Shown here in pieces: positions 1 to 9,101 of a stretch of DNA of 64,000 nt. Numbering within the stretch: position 1 is the first letter of the stretch; the number at the start of each line of letters is the position of its first letter. A program made the position numbers and the translations under genes. Source of the DNA: Tenacibaculum sp. SG-28 (GTDB taxonomy: Bacteria; Bacteroidota; Bacteroidia; Flavobacteriales; Flavobacteriaceae); assembly GCF_002954385.1 (NCBI RefSeq), contig NZ_MQVY01000001.1, positions 927,483 to 991,482 on the forward strand, given 5' to 3'. The notes under the pieces were generated by a model. That model saw nothing but the letters and a program-made list of their open reading frames with translations. It was not told the DNA's origin and did no database searches.

Positions 1-132
1 CTCTTCCTCGGTTAAGGGAGCTTGTAAAGATTTTTTTATAAGTGCTACTAATTCTTTACTTTCTTGAAGCTCTTTGGCCAATCTATTTTTATTAACCCGA
101 ATCGCCTCTTTTATTTCGGCAATGGTGGTCAT
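1..132 (-). CDS. Unidentified protein, N-terminal 44 residues only
   Basis: The visible protein begins MTTIAEIKEAIRVNKNRL and runs off the left edge, so only its first 44 residues are present. They are charged and predicted helical. The ATG shares its A with the stop codon of proline dehydrogenase (TAATG), which implies translational coupling and a shared operon. The stretch resembles from memory the start of small LETM1-like proteins of flavobacteria, but too little is visible to assign a family. Confidence 0.6.
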   Translation of the reverse strand, partial: MTTIAEIKEAIRVNKNRLAKELQESKELVALIKKSLQAPLTEEE

Positions 133-1295
133 TATAACTTTCGACGAGCTTTCTCTGTTTTCAATAAATTTAATTCTCTTGAGGTTTGTCCTGCTACGGA
201 GGTATTTTCTTCGGCTCTTCTAATTAAATAAGGCATAACATCTCTTACTGGTCCAAAAGGAACGTATTTGGCTACATTATAGCCTTCTTTTGCTAGGTTA
301 AAACTAATATGATCACTCATGCCATATAATTGGCCGAACCACATACGTTTATCATCTGCTTTTATGGCGTGTTTTTTTGCCAATTGTAATAAAAGGTACG
401 AACTATTTTCATTATGCGTACCGGCAAAAATAGCCATATTTTTATGCTCCATCATGTAAGTAATAGCAGCGTCATAATTACGATCTGTGGCTGCTTTATC
501 TTGACATATTGGCGAATTATACCCTTTTTCCTCCGCTCTTGCTCTCTCTTTTTCCATGTAAGCTCCGCGTACTACTTTCATTCCTATGTGATAGCCTTTT
601 TGATGAGCTCTTTGGTGCAGCTTTCTTAGGTATTCCATTCTATCATGACGATACATTTGCAGGGTATTGAAAACAATGGCTTTGTCTTTATTGTATATTT
701 CCATTAATTCTTCTATCAAATCGTCTGCAGCATCTTGCATCCAACTCTCTTCAGCATCAATTAACAAAGGCACATTCTTTTCTATAGCAGCTTTACACAC
801 TTTGTGGTAACGTGCAACAACTTTCTCCCACTCTTTTTTTTCTTCGTCTGTAAGCTTCTCCCCTTCCGTTAATTTTTGATACAACGCAAACCTTCCAAAT
901 CCTGTTGGTTTAAAAACAGCATATGGTATAGAGTTTTTCTCTCTAGCAAACTCTATAGTTTTTAAAGTCATTTCCAAAGCATTCTCAAATTGCGTTTCAT
1001 CCTCTTTTCCTTCTACAGAGTAATCCAGGATACTACACACCTTTCCCTTCATGTACATATTCTCAATATTTGGAAGGCAATCGTCTTCTGTTACTCCTCC
1101 ACAAAAATGATCAAATACCGTTGATCTAATAAGACCTTCGATAGGAAGATGTGCCTTTAAAGCAAAATTAGTAACCGCGGTTCCAATGCGAACCATAGGC
1201 TGATTCTGAATTAATTTAAACAGAAAATAAGCTCTTTCTAGCTCTGAATCAGACTTTAATTTAAATGCCGTTTCCGTGTTGTCAAATAATTTCAT
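132..1295 (-). CDS. Proline dehydrogenase (monofunctional, FAD-dependent)
   Basis: This 387-residue TIM-barrel flavoenzyme oxidises proline to delta-1-pyrroline-5-carboxylate and passes electrons to the quinone pool. The family signature KVVRGAYMEKERARA lies in the middle of the protein, and the C-terminal segment YVPFGPVRDVMPYLIRRAEE carries the RRxxEN proline-binding motif. The length is normal for the stand-alone ProDH type of Bacteroidota; the P5C dehydrogenase half of PutA is absent from the window. It is first in an operon with the truncated gene at the left edge and has a well-formed promoter at 1329-1360. It diverges from aroB. Confidence 0.95.
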   Translation of the reverse strand: MKLFDNTETAFKLKSDSELERAYFLFKLIQNQPMVRIGTAVTNFALKAHLPIEGLIRSTVFDHFCGGVTEDDCLPNIENMYMKGKVCSILDYSVEGKEDETQFENALEMTLKTIEFAREKNSIPYAVFKPTGFGRFALYQKLTEGEKLTDEEKKEWEKVVARYHKVCKAAIEKNVPLLIDAEESWMQDAADDLIEELMEIYNKDKAIVFNTLQMYRHDRMEYLRKLHQRAHQKGYHIGMKVVRGAYMEKERARAEEKGYNSPICQDKAATDRNYDAAITYMMEHKNMAIFAGTHNENSSYLLLQLAKKHAIKADDKRMWFGQLYGMSDHISFNLAKEGYNVAKYVPFGPVRDVMPYLIRRAEENTSVAGQTSRELNLLKTEKARRKL

Positions 1296-1328
1296 CAGGT
1301 GCGTTTATTATGGATTATTTTTCGATTA

Positions 1329-1360
1329 CAAATATACTTGAGAAGAGCGACATTTTTCAA
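1329..1360 (-). promoter_or_regulatory. Promoter of proline dehydrogenase
   Basis: On the minus strand TTG (1360-1358) is followed after 21 bases by TATATTTG (1336-1329), an exact match to the Bacteroidota -33/-7 consensus TTG...TAnnTTTG. It lies about 35 bases upstream of the ATG at 1295. The assignment is by consensus only. Confidence 0.6.
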
Positions 1361-1400
1361 TTTTTTCTATTTAATTTGCATTCTTATAAAAAGGAATAAA

Positions 1401-2459
1401 ATGGTCTCTATACAAGCAGAAACATACCCAATACACTTCAACGAAAAAGCATATAATGAACTCGCTAAACACATTGTGGAAAATGCTTATTCGTCAATTT
1501 TTATTTTGGTAGACACTAATACGATAGAATTTTGCTACCCTCGATTCATACAGTTGCTAGAAACAGACAAAAACATTGAGGTTATCCAGATAGATGCTGG
1601 TGAAGTTTATAAAAATATGGAAACCTGTATAGGTGTTTGGAATGCCATGACGGAACTCGGTGCAGATAGACATAGCTTACTCATTACCCTTGGAGGTGGC
1701 GTAGTAACAGATTTGGGAGGATTTGTGGCCGCTACGTTTAAAAGAGGTATAGATTTTATTAATATTCCGACAACTTTGCTAAGTATGGTGGATGCCTCTG
1801 TTGGCGGTAAAACAGGTATAGATTTAGGCGTGTTAAAAAATCAAATTGGAGTTTTTTCTAATCCTAAAATGATCGTTATTGATCCGGAATACTTACATAC
1901 CCTCTCGGAAAGAGAGATACGTTCTGGTACTGCAGAAATTTTAAAGTACGGAATGACACATGACAAAAATTTATTTAACCAAATAAAAGATAACCTACAC
2001 TTAAATATCATCACGCTAATTCACCGATCTATAGAAATTAAAAACACAGTGGTACTTGAGGACCCACTTGAACAAAATGTTAGAAAAGTTTTGAATTGGG
2101 GGCATACCATAGGTCATGGAATAGAATCGTATTTTTTAGAGAATGCATCGAAAGAAAATTTAACACACGGTGAAGCGATTGCTATTGGTATGGTTTGTGA
2201 AGCCTTCATTTCTAATAAACTATTAAATTTCCCAAAGGAGCACCTAAACGATATCAAAAACACGATTATTTCTCTATTCGGTAAAGCGGAAATATCTGAT
2301 CAAGACGTGCCATATATCCTAAACTATATGAAACACGATAAAAAGAATGTTGGCGGAGAAATACAATTCGTTCTCTTAGAAAACTTTGAGCATTTTAAAA
2401 TAAACAGAAGGGTTTCCAATGTTTTGATTGAAGAAAGTTTGATGTTTTATTCCAGGTAA
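1401..2459 (+). CDS. aroB: 3-dehydroquinate synthase
   Basis: Second step of the shikimate pathway, converting DAHP to 3-dehydroquinate with NAD and a divalent metal. The signatures are the nucleotide-binding segment LLITLGGGVVTDLGGFVAAT, the segment PTTLLSMVDASVGGKTGIDL, and the metal-ligand regions TAEILKYG, LNWGHTIGHGIES and THGEAIAIGM. The reading frame is open from 1299, but the extra 34 residues are hydrophobic and not family-like. MVSIQAETYPIHF at 1401, preceded by AAAAGGAATAA, is the better start and gives 352 residues, the usual length. It is divergent from proline dehydrogenase. aroQ, the next pathway step, lies 12 kb away. Confidence 0.95.
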   Translation: MVSIQAETYPIHFNEKAYNELAKHIVENAYSSIFILVDTNTIEFCYPRFIQLLETDKNIEVIQIDAGEVYKNMETCIGVWNAMTELGADRHSLLITLGGGVVTDLGGFVAATFKRGIDFINIPTTLLSMVDASVGGKTGIDLGVLKNQIGVFSNPKMIVIDPEYLHTLSEREIRSGTAEILKYGMTHDKNLFNQIKDNLHLNIITLIHRSIEIKNTVVLEDPLEQNVRKVLNWGHTIGHGIESYFLENASKENLTHGEAIAIGMVCEAFISNKLLNFPKEHLNDIKNTIISLFGKAEISDQDVPYILNYMKHDKKNVGGEIQFVLLENFEHFKINRRVSNVLIEESLMFYSR

Positions 2460-2514
2460 ATACATTCAAAGCCAAAGGATAGTCCTTACTGCCTTATGAA
2501 ACACAGATAACACA

Positions 2515-3633
2515 TTAACAATCTTTGTATATCGACTCGTATTGTGTAACTACGTTTTCCAAAGAAAAAGTTTTAATATGCTGTTTAGCGTTGCTTTTAA
2601 AAGAAGCTAATAAAGCATCGTCTTTCAGTATTTTAATTGCATCTTTTGCCATATTATCAATATCTCCAACATTGCTAAGATAACCTGTTTGTCCGTCTAC
2701 ATTAACCTCTGGTAAACCACCTGCATTGGTAGAAATAATTGCGTTTCCAGCCGCCATTGCCTCTAGCGCAGCCAAACCAAAACTTTCTGTCTCTGATGGA
2801 AGTAAAAACAGATCTGAAAGACATAATATTCTTGCCACATCGCTGCTATTTCCTAAAAACATTACTTTATCCTCAATACCTAATTTTTTAACTAAATTTT
2901 CAGCTTTGAAACGGTCCGGACCATCGCCAACCATTAGTAATTTAGATGGAATTTGCTTTTGTACCCTATAAAAAATCTCCACGACATCCTTTGTTCTTTT
3001 CACTGGTCTAAAGTTACTTATGTGGGTTACAATTTTTTCTGTTTCATAGGCCAAAGCACTTCTTTTGCATTCTTGTTTGTCTATAATATCGTATTTGGAC
3101 CCATCGATAAAATTGTAAACTACTTTAATTTCTTTGGTAATATTGAACAATCGCATGGTATCATTTTTGAGACTATTTGATACTGCAGTTACCTCATCCG
3201 ATTTGTTAATACTAAATTCTACCGCTGTTTTATAGGTTGGATGACTTCCCACTAAAGTAATATCGGTTCCGTGTAATGTGGTCACTACTTTCACTTTTAT
3301 TCCTTTATCAAATAGCATTTTCTTAGCCATGTATGCAGCATACGCATGCGGAATTGCATAATGTACGTGCAATACTTCTAAAGTATACTTTTCTACAATT
3401 TCTACCATTTTGCTAGACAAAGCTAATTCATATGGTTGGTATTGAAAAAGCGGATATTCTTCCAGAATAACCTCGTGAAAATGTAATTTGTTGGATATAA
3501 AGTCCAAACGTACAGGTTGGTTGTATGTAATAAAATGTACCTCGTGTCCTTTATTTGCGAGTGCCATTCCTAATTCTGTTGCCACAACACCACTACCTCC
3601 AAATGTTGGATAACAAACTATACCTATTTTCAT
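2515..3633 (-). CDS. bshA: N-acetyl-alpha-D-glucosaminyl L-malate synthase BshA
   Basis: A GT4-family glycosyltransferase that joins UDP-GlcNAc and L-malate in the first step of bacillithiol synthesis. The protein (372 residues) starts MKIGIVCYPTFGGSGVVATE, the BshA N-terminal loop, and has HVHYAIPHAYAAYMA near residue 90. The GT-B C-terminal domain has SDLFLLPSETESFGLAALEA, containing the conserved EX7E element. This supports bacillithiol as the low-molecular-weight thiol of the organism. No bshB or bshC is nearby. It is followed by aroB in convergent orientation. Confidence 0.92.
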   Translation of the reverse strand: MKIGIVCYPTFGGSGVVATELGMALANKGHEVHFITYNQPVRLDFISNKLHFHEVILEEYPLFQYQPYELALSSKMVEIVEKYTLEVLHVHYAIPHAYAAYMAKKMLFDKGIKVKVVTTLHGTDITLVGSHPTYKTAVEFSINKSDEVTAVSNSLKNDTMRLFNITKEIKVVYNFIDGSKYDIIDKQECKRSALAYETEKIVTHISNFRPVKRTKDVVEIFYRVQKQIPSKLLMVGDGPDRFKAENLVKKLGIEDKVMFLGNSSDVARILCLSDLFLLPSETESFGLAALEAMAAGNAIISTNAGGLPEVNVDGQTGYLSNVGDIDNMAKDAIKILKDDALLASFKSNAKQHIKTFSLENVVTQYESIYKDC

Positions 3634-3801
3634 ACTATTAAGATTAATGTAAACTACTCAAAATGTTATTCTATCTGCTTTGCACCTAAAAACAAATAAT
3701 GTTTTCAAGGAAATATTCTAAATTCTACCTTTAGAAATTAAAATTAAACCGATTGTAAATTTAAGGCTTATTGCTTTTAATTGGTCGAATTATTCCAATA
3801 A

Positions 3802-3843
3802 AAACACCGTTATGTCTTCGATAGTATAGACAAAACGGTGTTT
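3802..3843 (-). terminator. Intrinsic terminator downstream of the transketolase subunit
   Basis: A 16-base stem with one mismatch (arms 3802-3817 and 3828-3843, loop 3818-3827) contains AACACCGTT paired with AACGGTGTT. On the minus strand it is followed by a T-rich run, as expected for a rho-independent terminator after the gene ending at 3887. Confidence 0.8.
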
Positions 3844-3853
3844 ACTATTTTCC

Positions 3854-3877
3854 AAGTAGTTAACAAAGTAACTACTT
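3854..3877. terminator. Second hairpin after the transketolase subunit
   Basis: A perfect 9-base inverted repeat, AAGTAGTTA (3854-3862) and TAACTACTT (3869-3877), with a 6-base loop, lies only 10 bases past the stop codon. It has no T tract, so it may be an mRNA 3-prime stabilising structure or an auxiliary terminator. Confidence 0.4.
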
Positions 3878-3886
3878 ATGATAATA

Positions 3887-4732
3887 TTAATAATCTCCTA
3901 ATGTTTCTGGGTTTTGTGCTAAAGCACTAACTAATTGTTCGTCATTTGGAGCCTTACCATGCCATGCATGCGTATGCATCATAAAATCAACACCATTACC
4001 CATCTCTGTATACAACAAAACACATACCGGTTTCCCTTTTCCCGTTCTAGATTTTGCCTCAGACATACCTTTTAGTATAGAATCTATGGTATTACCTTCC
4101 TTAATTTCAAGAACGTCCCAATCAAAAGCTTCAAATTTTGCTTTTAAACTTCCCATGGGAAGAACATCGTCTGTCGCACCATCAATCTGTTTTTCATTAA
4201 CATCTACGGTAGCTATTAAATTGTCAACTTTCTTTCCTGCTGCATACATTGCCGCTTCCCAAATCTGTCCTTCTTGTAATTCACCATCTCCGTGCAAAGA
4301 GTATACGATACCCGCATCTTTATTAAGCTTTTTGGCCGCTGCTGCTCCAATTGCAACACTCATTCCTTGTCCTAAAGAACCAGATGCAATTCTAACTCCT
4401 GGCAATCCTTCATGCGTTGTTGGGTGCCCTTGTAAACGAGAATCTAATTTTCTAAAGGTATTTAATTCCGCTACCGGAAAAAAACCACTACGAGATAAAA
4501 CACTGTAATACACAGGAGATATATGGCCGTTAGATAAAAAGAAAAGATCTTCATTGGTGCCGTTCATATCAAAATCTGTACTGTATTCCATGATTTCTTG
4601 ATACAAACAGCTAATAAACTCGGCACATCCTAAAGAACCTCCTGGATGCCCTGAATTAACAGCATGAACCATGCGAAGGATATCTCTTCGAACTTGTTGT
4701 GTAAAATCTTGTAGTTTTTGTGTTGTTGACAT
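3887..4732 (-). CDS. Transketolase, N-terminal (ThDP-binding) subunit
   Basis: A 281-residue protein matching the thiamine-diphosphate-binding half of transketolase: RMVHAVNSGHPGGSLGCAEF at the N-terminus, SGSLGQGMSVAIGAA, and the ThDP motif GDGELQEGQIWEAAMYA ending near the DVNEKQIDG segment. Transketolase moves two-carbon units in the non-oxidative pentose phosphate pathway. Bacteroidota often split the enzyme into two adjacent genes, but the pyrimidine/C-terminal subunit is not in this window: bshA follows on one side and recQ precedes on the other. A terminator follows and a promoter precedes, so this half is transcribed alone. Confidence 0.92.
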   Translation of the reverse strand: MSTTQKLQDFTQQVRRDILRMVHAVNSGHPGGSLGCAEFISCLYQEIMEYSTDFDMNGTNEDLFFLSNGHISPVYYSVLSRSGFFPVAELNTFRKLDSRLQGHPTTHEGLPGVRIASGSLGQGMSVAIGAAAAKKLNKDAGIVYSLHGDGELQEGQIWEAAMYAAGKKVDNLIATVDVNEKQIDGATDDVLPMGSLKAKFEAFDWDVLEIKEGNTIDSILKGMSEAKSRTGKGKPVCVLLYTEMGNGVDFMMHTHAWHGKAPNDEQLVSALAQNPETLGDY

Positions 4733-4753
4733 TGTTGTTATTTTTTAATAGGA

Positions 4754-4784
4754 CAAAAGTAATTGTTTCAATAAGAATTAACAA
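4754..4784 (-). promoter_or_regulatory. Promoter of the transketolase N-subunit
   Basis: On the minus strand TTG (4784-4782), a 20-base spacer and TACTTTTG (4761-4754) match the Bacteroidota TTG/TAnnTTTG promoter and sit about 22 bases upstream of the start codon. Confidence 0.6.
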
Positions 4785-4852
4785 TTACTTTCCTGTTTAT
4801 TGTTAGACCATATTTAAAAATTGAAATAGTTTATAAAACAAGAATACTAACA

Positions 4853-4884
4853 AAAAAAGCAAAAGAGTCTTCTTTTGCTTTTTT
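4853..4884 (-). terminator. Terminator of recQ
   Basis: A 14-base perfect stem (4853-4866 and 4871-4884) with a GTCT loop begins in an A run and ends in a T run. On the minus strand it lies 20 bases beyond the recQ stop codon and is a standard intrinsic terminator. Confidence 0.8.
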
Positions 4885-4903
4885 GGTGTAATTATACTAA
4901 ATT

Positions 4904-7102
4904 TTAATTGGCTACATCACTAGTGAACTTTATACGCATCAAGCGAAGTTCTTCATCGTCATAATCTCCGTCAAACTCATCTAATGCAGTTTGTATTTTA
5001 TCGGATTCAGCCTCCATAAAATAGTCGTGAATTTCTTCTTGTTGGTCTTCGTCTAAGATATCATCAATTGCATAATCAATGTTTAATTTAGTTCCTGAAA
5101 AAACAATTGCTTCCATTTCCTTTATTAATTCTGTCATTTCGAGACCTTTTGATTTTGCAATATCTTCTAAAGGTAATTTTCTATCGGTATTTTGAATTAT
5201 GTATAATTTTAAACCAGAATTAACACCGGTACTCTTTACGATTAAGTCGTCTGGTCGAACAATATCGTTGTCTTCAACATAATTGGCTATTAATTCTACA
5301 AACTCCTTTCCATATTTTCTCGCTTTACCCTCTCCTACACCGTGAACCTTTGCTAGTTCTTCAAGCGTAATAGGATATTTTAATGCCATATCATCAATAG
5401 AAGGATCTTGAAAGACTGCAAATGGTGGCACGTTTAATTTTTTTCCAACGTGCTTTCGCAATTCACGCAAAATTTCCACTAGTTTACTGTCCACCCCAGA
5501 ACCAATTGATTTTTCGTTGGTGATAATAGTTCCATCATCGTCGGTATTATAAACGTGATTCTCTGTCATCATAAAAGAGGATGGGTTTTCTAAAAATGCC
5601 AATCCTTCCTTGGTTATTTTCAGAACGCCATATTGTTCAATTTCCTTTTTTATATAATCGGCCACTAAAACTTGTCGTATCAGAGCCATCCAATAATGAT
5701 TATCTTTATTCTTACCACAGCCAAAAAAAGGTTGACTAACTGTTTTGTGCGATTTTAACAGGGCATTTTCATTGCCAATTAAAGTGTTTACAATCTCCTT
5801 GGGTTTGTACATTTCGTTGGTCTTTTTAATTACATTAAGTAATTTAACGACCTCTTCTTTAGCTTCGTGTTTTTTCTTAGGATTACGCATGTTGTCATCC
5901 ATATCTGCACCATCTCCCTTAACTTCATCGAAATCTTCACCAAAATAATGCAAGAGATACTTTCTTCTATTCATCGATGTTTCCGCGTAACCAACTACCT
6001 CTTGTAAAAGCGCATGACCGACTTCTTGTTCTGCCACTGGTTTATTGGCCATAAATTTTTCTAACTTTTCAATATCTTTATAAGAATAAAAAGTTAAACA
6101 ATACCCTTCTCCTCCATCTCTACCAGCCCTTCCTGTCTCTTGGTAATACGATTCTAAACTTTTCGGAATATCATGATGAATAACGAAGCGAACGTCTGGT
6201 TTATCAATTCCCATACCGAAGGCTATAGTAGCTACCACAACATCACAGTCTTCCATTAGAAACATATCTTGATGTTTTGCTCTAGATTTTGCATCTAAAC
6301 CAGCGTGGTATGGCACTGCTTTAATGCCATTCACCTGGAGAACCTGTGCAATTTCTTCCACTTTTTTTCTACTTAAACAATAAATAATTCCGGATTTCCC
6401 AATACGCTGTTTTATAAATCTGATAATATCTTTCTCAACATCCTTTGTCTTTGGTCGAACCTCGTAGAATAAATTGGGTCGATTAAAGGAAGCTTTAAAT
6501 ACATTCGCATCCACCATCCCTAAAGTTTTCAATATATCTTCTTGAACTTTTTGTGTGGCAGTTGCTGTCAAACCGATTATTGGAACGTTATCAATTTGGC
6601 GTATTATGTTTCTTAAATTTCTGTATTCTGGTCGAAAATCGTGACCCCACTCCGATATACAGTGGGCTTCGTCGATTGCGACAAAAGATATGTTCTGTTC
6701 TCTCAAAAAAAGAACGTATTCTTCTTTGATGAGAGATTCTGGAGCCACATAAAGTAATTTTGTGATCCCATTTTCTATATCCGATTTAACTTTAGCTACT
6801 TCAGATTTATTTAAGGAAGAGTTAAGAACATGGGCTATTCCATGATTTTCTGAAATGCCTCGTATGGCATCTACTTGGTTTTTCATCAAAGCAATTAGCG
6901 GGGATACTACAATTGCTGTTCCGGGCTTCATTAGCGCTGGCAGTTGATAACAGAGCGATTTACCACCTCCTGTCGGCATTATAACAAAAGTGTTTTTATT
7001 ACTCAAAACACTATTAACAACTCCTTCTTGTAAACCTTTAAATTTACTAAACCCAAAATTTTTCTTTAGTGATTTGTATAAATCTGTTTGCTCTACCTCC
7101 AT
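4904..7102 (-). CDS. recQ: ATP-dependent DNA helicase RecQ
   Basis: A 3-prime to 5-prime helicase of DNA repair and recombination, 732 residues. In order: Walker A MPTGGGKSLCYQLPAL, DEAH box IDEAHCISEWGHDFRPEYR, motif III GLTATA, motif VI YYQETGRAGRDG, a winged-helix RQC region and a C-terminal HRDC domain (FAVFQDPSIDDMALKYP). The zinc-binding cysteines normally found around residues 370-410 of bacterial RecQ are missing; the segment reads GDGADMDDNMRNPKK. The frame is open to 7165, but the start MEVEQTDLYKSL at 7102 fits the family and lies downstream of a -7 box. It is divergent from kdsD. Confidence 0.95.
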   Translation of the reverse strand: MEVEQTDLYKSLKKNFGFSKFKGLQEGVVNSVLSNKNTFVIMPTGGGKSLCYQLPALMKPGTAIVVSPLIALMKNQVDAIRGISENHGIAHVLNSSLNKSEVAKVKSDIENGITKLLYVAPESLIKEEYVLFLREQNISFVAIDEAHCISEWGHDFRPEYRNLRNIIRQIDNVPIIGLTATATQKVQEDILKTLGMVDANVFKASFNRPNLFYEVRPKTKDVEKDIIRFIKQRIGKSGIIYCLSRKKVEEIAQVLQVNGIKAVPYHAGLDAKSRAKHQDMFLMEDCDVVVATIAFGMGIDKPDVRFVIHHDIPKSLESYYQETGRAGRDGGEGYCLTFYSYKDIEKLEKFMANKPVAEQEVGHALLQEVVGYAETSMNRRKYLLHYFGEDFDEVKGDGADMDDNMRNPKKKHEAKEEVVKLLNVIKKTNEMYKPKEIVNTLIGNENALLKSHKTVSQPFFGCGKNKDNHYWMALIRQVLVADYIKKEIEQYGVLKITKEGLAFLENPSSFMMTENHVYNTDDDGTIITNEKSIGSGVDSKLVEILRELRKHVGKKLNVPPFAVFQDPSIDDMALKYPITLEELAKVHGVGEGKARKYGKEFVELIANYVEDNDIVRPDDLIVKSTGVNSGLKLYIIQNTDRKLPLEDIAKSKGLEMTELIKEMEAIVFSGTKLNIDYAIDDILDEDQQEEIHDYFMEAESDKIQTALDEFDGDYDDEELRLMRIKFTSDVAN

Positions 7103-7126
7103 CCTTTTAAGCTCATATTTAAAATA

Positions 7127-7134
7127 CAAATCTA
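7127..7134 (-). promoter_or_regulatory. Possible -7 box of recQ
   Basis: TAGATTTG on the minus strand matches TAnnTTTG exactly, 25 bases before the ATG at 7102, and supports that start over 7165. No TTG is seen at the -33 position, so the evidence is modest. Confidence 0.35.
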
Positions 7135-7239
7135 ATTTATAAAAAATCTTGAAATAAAAAGGCATAAACTTCCTTTTTATAAGATTTCATAGACAAAATA
7201 TTTTTATTTTTACACTTTTAAATTTTAATAATTTCAAAC

Positions 7240-8211
7240 TTGAAAAACCTTGGTAACATTCTTTCGTCGGCAAAAGAAACTATAGAGCTACAAAGCAAAG
7301 CTATCGCCAATCTTAGCAATTTACTTACTGAATCCTTTTCTGAAGCGGTAAATTGTATCCTACATGCAGACGGTCGCGTAATTGTTACTGGTATTGGAAA
7401 GAGTGCGAATATTGCAACTAAAATTGTTGCGACCCTAAACTCTACAGGAACACCAGCTGTGTTCATGCACGCGGCAGACGCCATTCATGGAGATTTAGGT
7501 AATGTTCAACAAAATGACACCGTAATTTGTATTTCCAAAAGTGGTAATACTCCGGAAATCAAAGTCCTTGTTCCATTAATTAAAAATGCCAATAATAAAA
7601 TCATAGCAATTACTGGAAACCCCAATTCATTTCTTGGGAAAAATGCCGATTTTGTACTGAACTCTTACGTTGAAAAAGAAGCATGTCCTAACAACCTTGC
7701 TCCAACTACTAGTACCACAGCACAACTTGTTCTGGGGGATGCCTTAGCAGTTTGTTTATTACATAAAAAAGGATTTTCTAGTAGTGATTTTGCAAAATAT
7801 CATCCTGGAGGAGCTCTTGGAAAAAAATTATACTTAAGGGTATCTGACCTGGTAAAGAATAACAAAAAACCTAAGGTTGAAAGTAAAGATCCAGTTACTA
7901 AAGTTATCATTGAAATCTCAGAAAAGCGACTCGGGGTAACCGCTGTTATGGATGAAAACAATAAAATTACTGGGATCATCACCGATGGAGATATCCGTAG
8001 AATGTTGAGTAAAACAACCAACATTGATACCTTAACCGCTAAGGATATCATGAGTAAAAATCCCAAGACGATACACATCGATCAAATGGCGGTAAAAGCT
8101 TTAGAAATTTTAGAGGAAAATAATATTACTACAATGCTAGTGGTAAACGATAGCGAAGATTATGCTGGAGTAGTTCACCTGCACGATTTGATCAAAGAAG
8201 GAATTTTTTAA
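7240..8211 (+). CDS. kdsD: D-arabinose-5-phosphate isomerase (KpsF/GutQ family)
   Basis: Converts ribulose-5-phosphate to arabinose-5-phosphate, the first committed step to Kdo for lipid A-core. The 323-residue protein has an N-terminal SIS domain (VIVTGIGKSANIATKIV, ISKSGNTPEI, FAKYHPGGALGKKL) followed by two CBS domains (VTAVMDENNKITGIITDGDI and the C-terminal pair). The start is a TTG at 7240; no ATG is available before the conserved SIS domain. It is followed after 2 bases by tatC and then lptB, the same strand and order seen in related genomes, which fits an envelope-biogenesis operon. Confidence 0.92.
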   Translation: MKNLGNILSSAKETIELQSKAIANLSNLLTESFSEAVNCILHADGRVIVTGIGKSANIATKIVATLNSTGTPAVFMHAADAIHGDLGNVQQNDTVICISKSGNTPEIKVLVPLIKNANNKIIAITGNPNSFLGKNADFVLNSYVEKEACPNNLAPTTSTTAQLVLGDALAVCLLHKKGFSSSDFAKYHPGGALGKKLYLRVSDLVKNNKKPKVESKDPVTKVIIEISEKRLGVTAVMDENNKITGIITDGDIRRMLSKTTNIDTLTAKDIMSKNPKTIHIDQMAVKALEILEENNITTMLVVNDSEDYAGVVHLHDLIKEGIF

Positions 8212-8213
8212 AT

Positions 8214-9026
8214 ATGGGAGAAAAAGAAATGTCTTTTCTTGATCATCTTGAAGAGTTAAGGTGGCATCTGGTACGAAGTTTTTCTGCTATATTTATCATA
8301 GCAATACTGATATTTAGTAACATAAAGTTTGTTTTTAATGAAGTGTTATTGGCACATTTAAAACCAGATTTTATTACCTATCGCTTTTTTTGTAAGTTTT
8401 TTTCTAGTTTTGGTGTAGAGACGAGCTTTTGTGATATCACTTTTAACCAAACACTACAGTCTTTAAATCCTACACAGCAATTAATGACCGGGATATGGTC
8501 TTCATTAATACTCGGGTTTATTCTTGCTTTTCCATATATATTATGGGAGATTTGGCGCTTTATTGCGCCCGGTTTGCATAAGGAAGAACGAAAAAAATCG
8601 AGAGGTTTTATTTTTACCTCTTCGTCTTTATTTTTTTTAGGAGTTTTGTTTAGCTATTTTGTAATCATTCCAATGTCTGTGTTCTTCTTTTATAATTTTG
8701 AAATTTCAGATAGTATTGAGAACAACTTTAAACTGGAGGCGTATACAAGTCTTATTACCAACACAATTATCGGAGTTGCACTATTTTTTGAACTCCCAGT
8801 AGTAATTTATTTTTTAACCAAAATAGGATTAATAACGCCTAATTTTTTAAAGAAATATAGAAAACATGCTTTGGTAGTGGTGCTTATATTATCAGCAATT
8901 ATTACTCCACCAGACGTTGCTAGTCAAGTAATAGTTTCGGTTCCTATCATGATTTTATATGAAATAAGTATACACGTATCTAAATTTGTTATTAAAAAAC
9001 AAGAGCGAACCTTCTCTAACTCCTAA
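8214..9026 (+). CDS. tatC: Sec-independent protein translocase TatC
   Basis: Membrane receptor of the twin-arginine translocase. The N-terminus MSFLDHLEELRWHLVRSF is the TatC signature, followed by six hydrophobic segments. The loop FAFPYILWEIWRFIAPGLH-type region (FILAFPYILWEIWRFIAPGL) is the conserved second motif. There is a larger than usual first periplasmic loop with two cysteines, as is common in Bacteroidota. At 270 residues the length is normal. It starts 2 bases after kdsD. No tatA or tatB is in the window. Confidence 0.95.
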   Translation: MGEKEMSFLDHLEELRWHLVRSFSAIFIIAILIFSNIKFVFNEVLLAHLKPDFITYRFFCKFFSSFGVETSFCDITFNQTLQSLNPTQQLMTGIWSSLILGFILAFPYILWEIWRFIAPGLHKEERKKSRGFIFTSSSLFFLGVLFSYFVIIPMSVFFFYNFEISDSIENNFKLEAYTSLITNTIIGVALFFELPVVIYFLTKIGLITPNFLKKYRKHALVVVLILSAIITPPDVASQVIVSVPIMILYEISIHVSKFVIKKQERTFSNS

Positions 9027-9101
9027 AAAGTTATGATTATTTTAAGATGCCTTACCAGTGTATTTTATGTACTTTTATCAATCTAAATTCTTCATTAAAA
9101 C

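Noticed and set aside
1299..1400. N-terminal extension of aroB
   Set aside because: The frame is open from 1299, but the extra 34 residues are not family-like and run through the divergent promoter region; the ATG at 1401 fits better.
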